Shown piece after piece: positions 61,439 to 64,000 of a stretch of DNA of 64,000 bases. A program made the translations under genes and the position numbers. The notes beneath the pieces were generated by a model that was not told the DNA's origin, made no database searches, and was given only the letters and a program-made list of their open reading frames with translations. The stretch is from contig NZ_JHUV01000012.1 of the NCBI RefSeq assembly GCF_000619805.1, positions 1 through 64,000 of the forward strand, in the 5' to 3' direction. This stretch comes from Sulfurihydrogenibium subterraneum DSM 15120 (lineage in GTDB: Bacteria; Aquificota; Aquificia; Aquificales; Hydrogenothermaceae). The first letter of the stretch is position 1. Each line of letters begins with the position of its first letter.

Positions 61439-62068
61439 ATGGAAAATAATATAAATAGGAAAAAAGAAATCTTAAAAATACTCCAAGAAAGAGGAGAAGT
61501 AACAGTAAAAGAGCTTAGCCACATATTTGGCGTTTCAGAGATGACTATATACAGAGATGTAAGAGAGTTAGAAAAAGAAGGAGAAATAAAAAGAAAACAC
61601 GGCTCTATATTACTTAACACAGTTGAAAACAAAGAGCCAGTATCTTTAAAGTCCTGTCCTGTTTGTTCTAAACCTATAACAAGGTCTCATCCTTATAAAA
61701 TTATAGTAGAGAATGCAAAAGTGGTGGAAGCGTGCTGTGAACACTGTGGTTTAATGCTTCATCAAAGATATGCAGATAAAAGTGTATCTGCTTTAACGTT
61801 TGACTTCATCTCTGAAAAACCTATTAATGCCTTAGATGCATGGTATGTTGTGGGGAGCTCTGCTATTCCGTGCTGTAGTCCAAGTGTAATACCTTTCACT
61901 AACAAAGAAGATGCTGAGAAGTTTGCAAAAGGATTTGGAGGAAAAGTATTAAACTTTATAGACGCCTACAACGAAATAATAAATAGAATGAACATTAATA
62001 TAAAAAGTTGTTGTTCTACAGAAAGTCAACCTCTAACTTTTAAAATCTCAGACCTTAAAAAAAGTTAA
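61439..62068 (+). CDS. DeoR-type HTH regulator fused to a NosL-like metal domain
   Basis: The 209-residue protein has a DeoR-type winged helix (about 7-58, GEVTVKELSHIFGVSEMTIY) followed by a Cys-rich domain (about 70-185). The second part has SCPVC, ACCEHCG, DAWYVVGS, PCCSPSVIPF and EDAEKFAKGFGGKVLNF, the arrangement of NosL, a copper-binding lipoprotein domain. This suggests a copper or other thiophilic-metal sensor. GGAGG precedes the ATG. The gene ends four bases into the convergent TusA-DUF3343 gene. The NosL assignment is by motif only. Confidence 0.72.
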   Translation: MENNINRKKEILKILQERGEVTVKELSHIFGVSEMTIYRDVRELEKEGEIKRKHGSILLNTVENKEPVSLKSCPVCSKPITRSHPYKIIVENAKVVEACCEHCGLMLHQRYADKSVSALTFDFISEKPINALDAWYVVGSSAIPCCSPSVIPFTNKEDAEKFAKGFGGKVLNFIDAYNEIINRMNINIKSCCSTESQPLTFKISDLKKS

Positions 62069-62661
62069 GTAATTTTTGGATACTTTTTTTCTTTATCTAT
62101 AATGTGGACGTCTTCTACTGCAAACTTGTTTTCTTTTAGAAGGTTGTATACTTTCAAAGCATCTTCTTTATTTCTAAAACCAAATACTAAACCACAGTGT
62201 GGATATATCTCTTTTGGAACAGGAAGCATGATGTAATTATCAATATTCTTTTCCTTCAAAAAGTTATTTGCCCTTATACCTTCTGCAACAGATACAAATG
62301 TTAAAAGGTAATTAGGTTTATTAAAAGGAACTATATCTAAAAAGTGCTTAATAAAATGAAGTTTAATACCTAAGGATATAAATTTTATTTTATCAATTAT
62401 ACTTTCACCTTTAAAACCTTTTCCTCTTTCTATAACAGCTATATAGTAGCCATTTTCTTCTTTAAACTCTATAAGTTTGTTTCCAGTTTCATAAGCCCAG
62501 ACTTCTATATCTTTTTTAAAAGCTTTGTCATCTGCTAAAACTTTGAGTCTTTCTCCTACTGGTATTTCTTTTAACTTTTTTGATACTAACGTAAGAGGTA
62601 GAGGACAAAAAAGTCCTCGTGTATCAACAACTGGTATGTTATTTACAGATAAGTTTTCCAA
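62065..62661 (-). CDS. TusA-DUF3343 fusion, sulfur-carrier-like
   Basis: The 198-residue protein has an N-terminal TusA/SirA domain with VDTRGLFCPLPLTLVS (Cys19 as the sulfur-carrying residue) and a C-terminal DUF3343 domain (about 115-190, VSVAEGIRANNFLKEK, then PKEIYPHCGLVFGF). Cys in the second domain may accept persulfide from the first. Separately encoded TusA and DUF3343 proteins are often neighbours; a single polypeptide is less common. It overlaps hinT by 23 bases. Confidence 0.8.
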   Translation of the reverse strand: MENLSVNNIPVVDTRGLFCPLPLTLVSKKLKEIPVGERLKVLADDKAFKKDIEVWAYETGNKLIEFKEENGYYIAVIERGKGFKGESIIDKIKFISLGIKLHFIKHFLDIVPFNKPNYLLTFVSVAEGIRANNFLKEKNIDNYIMLPVPKEIYPHCGLVFGFRNKEDALKVYNLLKENKFAVEDVHIIDKEKKYPKIT

Positions 62662-62986
62662 GAGGCTCTCCTCCTAATAAATGCCAATGTACGTGAAATA
62701 CTTCCTGACCTGAGTCTTTACCTGTGTTTACTATAAGCCTAAATCCTGTTTCCGCAATACCAAGCATCTTTGCTATCTCGTTTGCTTTTAGTATTAAATG
62801 TCCTATCAATGCTTTATGTTTACCTTCAAAGTAAAGGTTGTTAGGAATGTGCTCTTTTGGTATTATTAATACGTGAACCTTTGCTTGTGGCCTAATATCG
62901 TGAAAAGCCATTATTAATTCATCTTCATAAACTATCTTAGCAGGAATCTCTTTGTTCACAATCTTACAAAATACGCAGTTTTCCAT
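62639..62986 (-). CDS. hinT: HIT-family nucleotide-binding protein
   Basis: The 115-residue protein has NCVFCKIVNKEIPAKIVYEDE, AKVHVLIIPKEHI and the histidine-triad motif FHVHWHLLGG. HinT proteins hydrolyse aminoacyl or other nucleoside phosphoramidates. Length is typical. GGAGAGGAG precedes the ATG, inside the end of hflX. Confidence 0.95.
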   Translation of the reverse strand: MENCVFCKIVNKEIPAKIVYEDELIMAFHDIRPQAKVHVLIIPKEHIPNNLYFEGKHKALIGHLILKANEIAKMLGIAETGFRLIVNTGKDSGQEVFHVHWHLLGGEPLGKLICK

Positions 62987-64000
62987 ACTCCTCTCCTTTT
63001 TTTATAGCATATTTTTTTAGTATATCAAATAATTTGTCAATATTCCACCCTTTTAATGCTGAAACAGTTATAGTATTTTCCGATTCATCTGGTTCTAAAT
63101 ACTCTGGAGATGGTATTACTTTATCTACTTTGTTCATTACATTTATAACTGGTTTTTCTTCAAGTTTAAGCTTTTTTAAAACTTCTTCTACAGTCTGTTT
63201 TTTTAGCATCCAATTTTCGTCAGAAATATCTATTACATGCAGGATTAAATCAGCTTCTTCAGTTTCTTTTAGCGTTGTCATAAAAGCATCCATTATCTCT
63301 TGTGGCATGTCTTCTACAAATCCTACTGTATCTGTTATTACAACTCTTTTGTTTACATTGGGAAAGTGTATGAAAGATGCTTTTGTGTCTAAAGTTGCAA
63401 ATAGTTGGTCTGATATGTAGGTATCCCTTTTTGTTAGACGGTTTAAAAGTGAGGATTTACCTGCATTTGTATAACCTACAAGTGCTACGTTAAGAATGTT
63501 AGGGTTATCTTCCCTTGTTTTTTTCTGCTGTTTCTTTTGTTTTTCTATTTCTTTTAATTGTTTTTTTATTTTATTTATCCTGTCTTTTATAGCTCTTGTT
63601 TTAATTTCTCCAAGCTTTTCTCCAGCTCCTTTTGTCTTCATTCCACCGCCAATTCTTGACAGTTCCTTACCTCTCTGATTGTATATCCTTGGAAGTTGAT
63701 GTTGTAGATAAGCAAGTTCTACTTGGAGTTTTGCTTGCTTTGTTTTTGCCCTTTTAAAGAAAATCTGTAGTATTAAATCTGTTCTGTCTAAAATTTGAGC
63801 GTTTATCTCTTGGGATAAATTAGATATCTGGACTGGAGATAGATTTACATTGAAAACAACAGTATCAGCTCCTATTCCCTCAACTAACTGTTTTATCTCG
63901 TTTACTTTCCCTTTCCCTATGTAATAAGCAGGGTCTGGGGATTCTCTTTTTTGGTACACTCTACCTAAAACAACTCCTTCTGCAGCTTCTACAAGCCCTT
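62964..64000 (-). CDS. hflX: GTPase HflX (5' end outside window)
   Basis: The visible part has the HflX N-terminal signature DPAYYIGKGKVNEI, a Lys-rich coiled coil (LGEIKTRAIKDRINKIKKQL), and the G domain with GYTNAGKSSLLNRL, DTVGFVEDMP and NKVDK. HflX is a ribosome-associated GTPase that splits stalled 70S ribosomes. The frame continues to the window edge through GLVEAAEGVVLGRV without a start, so the gene is partial. It overlaps hinT by 23 bases. Confidence 0.95.
   Translation of the reverse strand, partial: GLVEAAEGVVLGRVYQKRESPDPAYYIGKGKVNEIKQLVEGIGADTVVFNVNLSPVQISNLSQEINAQILDRTDLILQIFFKRAKTKQAKLQVELAYLQHQLPRIYNQRGKELSRIGGGMKTKGAGEKLGEIKTRAIKDRINKIKKQLKEIEKQKKQQKKTREDNPNILNVALVGYTNAGKSSLLNRLTKRDTYISDQLFATLDTKASFIHFPNVNKRVVITDTVGFVEDMPQEIMDAFMTTLKETEEADLILHVIDISDENWMLKKQTVEEVLKKLKLEEKPVINVMNKVDKVIPSPEYLEPDESENTITVSALKGWNIDKLFDILKKYAIKKGEEYGKLRIL

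Noticed and set aside
1-64000. CRISPR arrays, tRNA or rRNA genes.
   Set aside because: No regularly spaced repeats and no tRNA T-arm or rRNA-like segments were seen in the short intergenic gaps; a tRNAscan/Infernal run would be the decisive check.

Overview
The window looks like a chromosomal segment of a thermophilic, AT-rich Aquificota bacterium, most like the Hydrogenothermaceae (Sulfurihydrogenibium and relatives). This is inferred from very low GC, tightly packed overlapping genes, a sulfide:quinone oxidoreductase, a ClpB with an unusually large N-terminal region and the general flavour of the proteins; no rRNA or tRNA gene is present to fix the taxonomy.

Layout. (1) 1-4950: a visibly GC-richer island holding a decaying kdp potassium-ATPase operon on the minus strand. 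kdpB and kdpC are intact, kdpA carries an in-frame TGA and at least two one-base losses, and kdpD is cut off by the end of an IS481-like element at the left edge. (2) 5182-19549: a complete pel exopolysaccharide locus in the order galE-pelC-pelD-pelE-pelF-pelG-pelA-pelB(N)-pelB(C). PelB is encoded as two proteins, and the outer-membrane one is interrupted by a 963-bp insertion sequence flanked by a perfect 32-bp direct repeat; removing the IS and one repeat copy restores a 953-codon frame. (3) 19597-24550: a small membrane protein, exonuclease III, then ApbE, a porin, an FMN-binding protein and a polytopic membrane protein that together resemble a flavin-based envelope electron-transfer or uptake module. 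(4) 24566-33417: clpB, a small unknown gene, and a long minus-strand gene string (UbiA-type prenyltransferase, fabZ, a His/Cys-rich small protein, a His-rich outer-membrane protein, ZnuA-like and ZnuB-like proteins, a glycosyltransferase) whose middle looks like a zinc/manganese acquisition unit. (5) 33510-43342: htrA-nadD, sqr with a 47-codon companion gene, ygfZ with an NtrB/NtrC-type two-component pair, a TPR lipoprotein, a polyprenyl-phosphate glycosyltransferase and a flippase-like membrane protein. (6) 43332-46327: an unknown acidic protein with a probable second internal translation start, and a KhtT/KhtU-type cation antiporter. (7) 46341-64000: mostly housekeeping (hemL, nrdR, uppP, trpC, polX, gltX, thiE, kup, coaBC, a DnaC-like ATPase, hisB, hinT, hflX) with interesting inserts: a membrane O-acyltransferase carrying an SGNH domain beside a second secreted SGNH protein, a DeoR-type HTH fused to a NosL-like metal domain, and a TusA-DUF3343 fusion.

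How they fit together. The Pel genes form one overlapping transcription unit: GalE would supply the UDP-GalNAc-type precursor, PelF/PelD/PelE/PelG polymerise and translocate under c-di-GMP control (PelD keeps RGLD and a correctly spaced Arg), PelA deacetylates and hydrolyses, and PelC/PelB export. As sequenced, export should be blocked by the IS. Potassium handling is represented three times (broken Kdp, intact Kup, KhtTU-type efflux).

Stretches without genes are all shorter than about 300 bases; the longest (4949-5181) holds an IS-end-like sequence and a probable promoter for the pel operon. I saw no CRISPR array, rRNA or tRNA gene.
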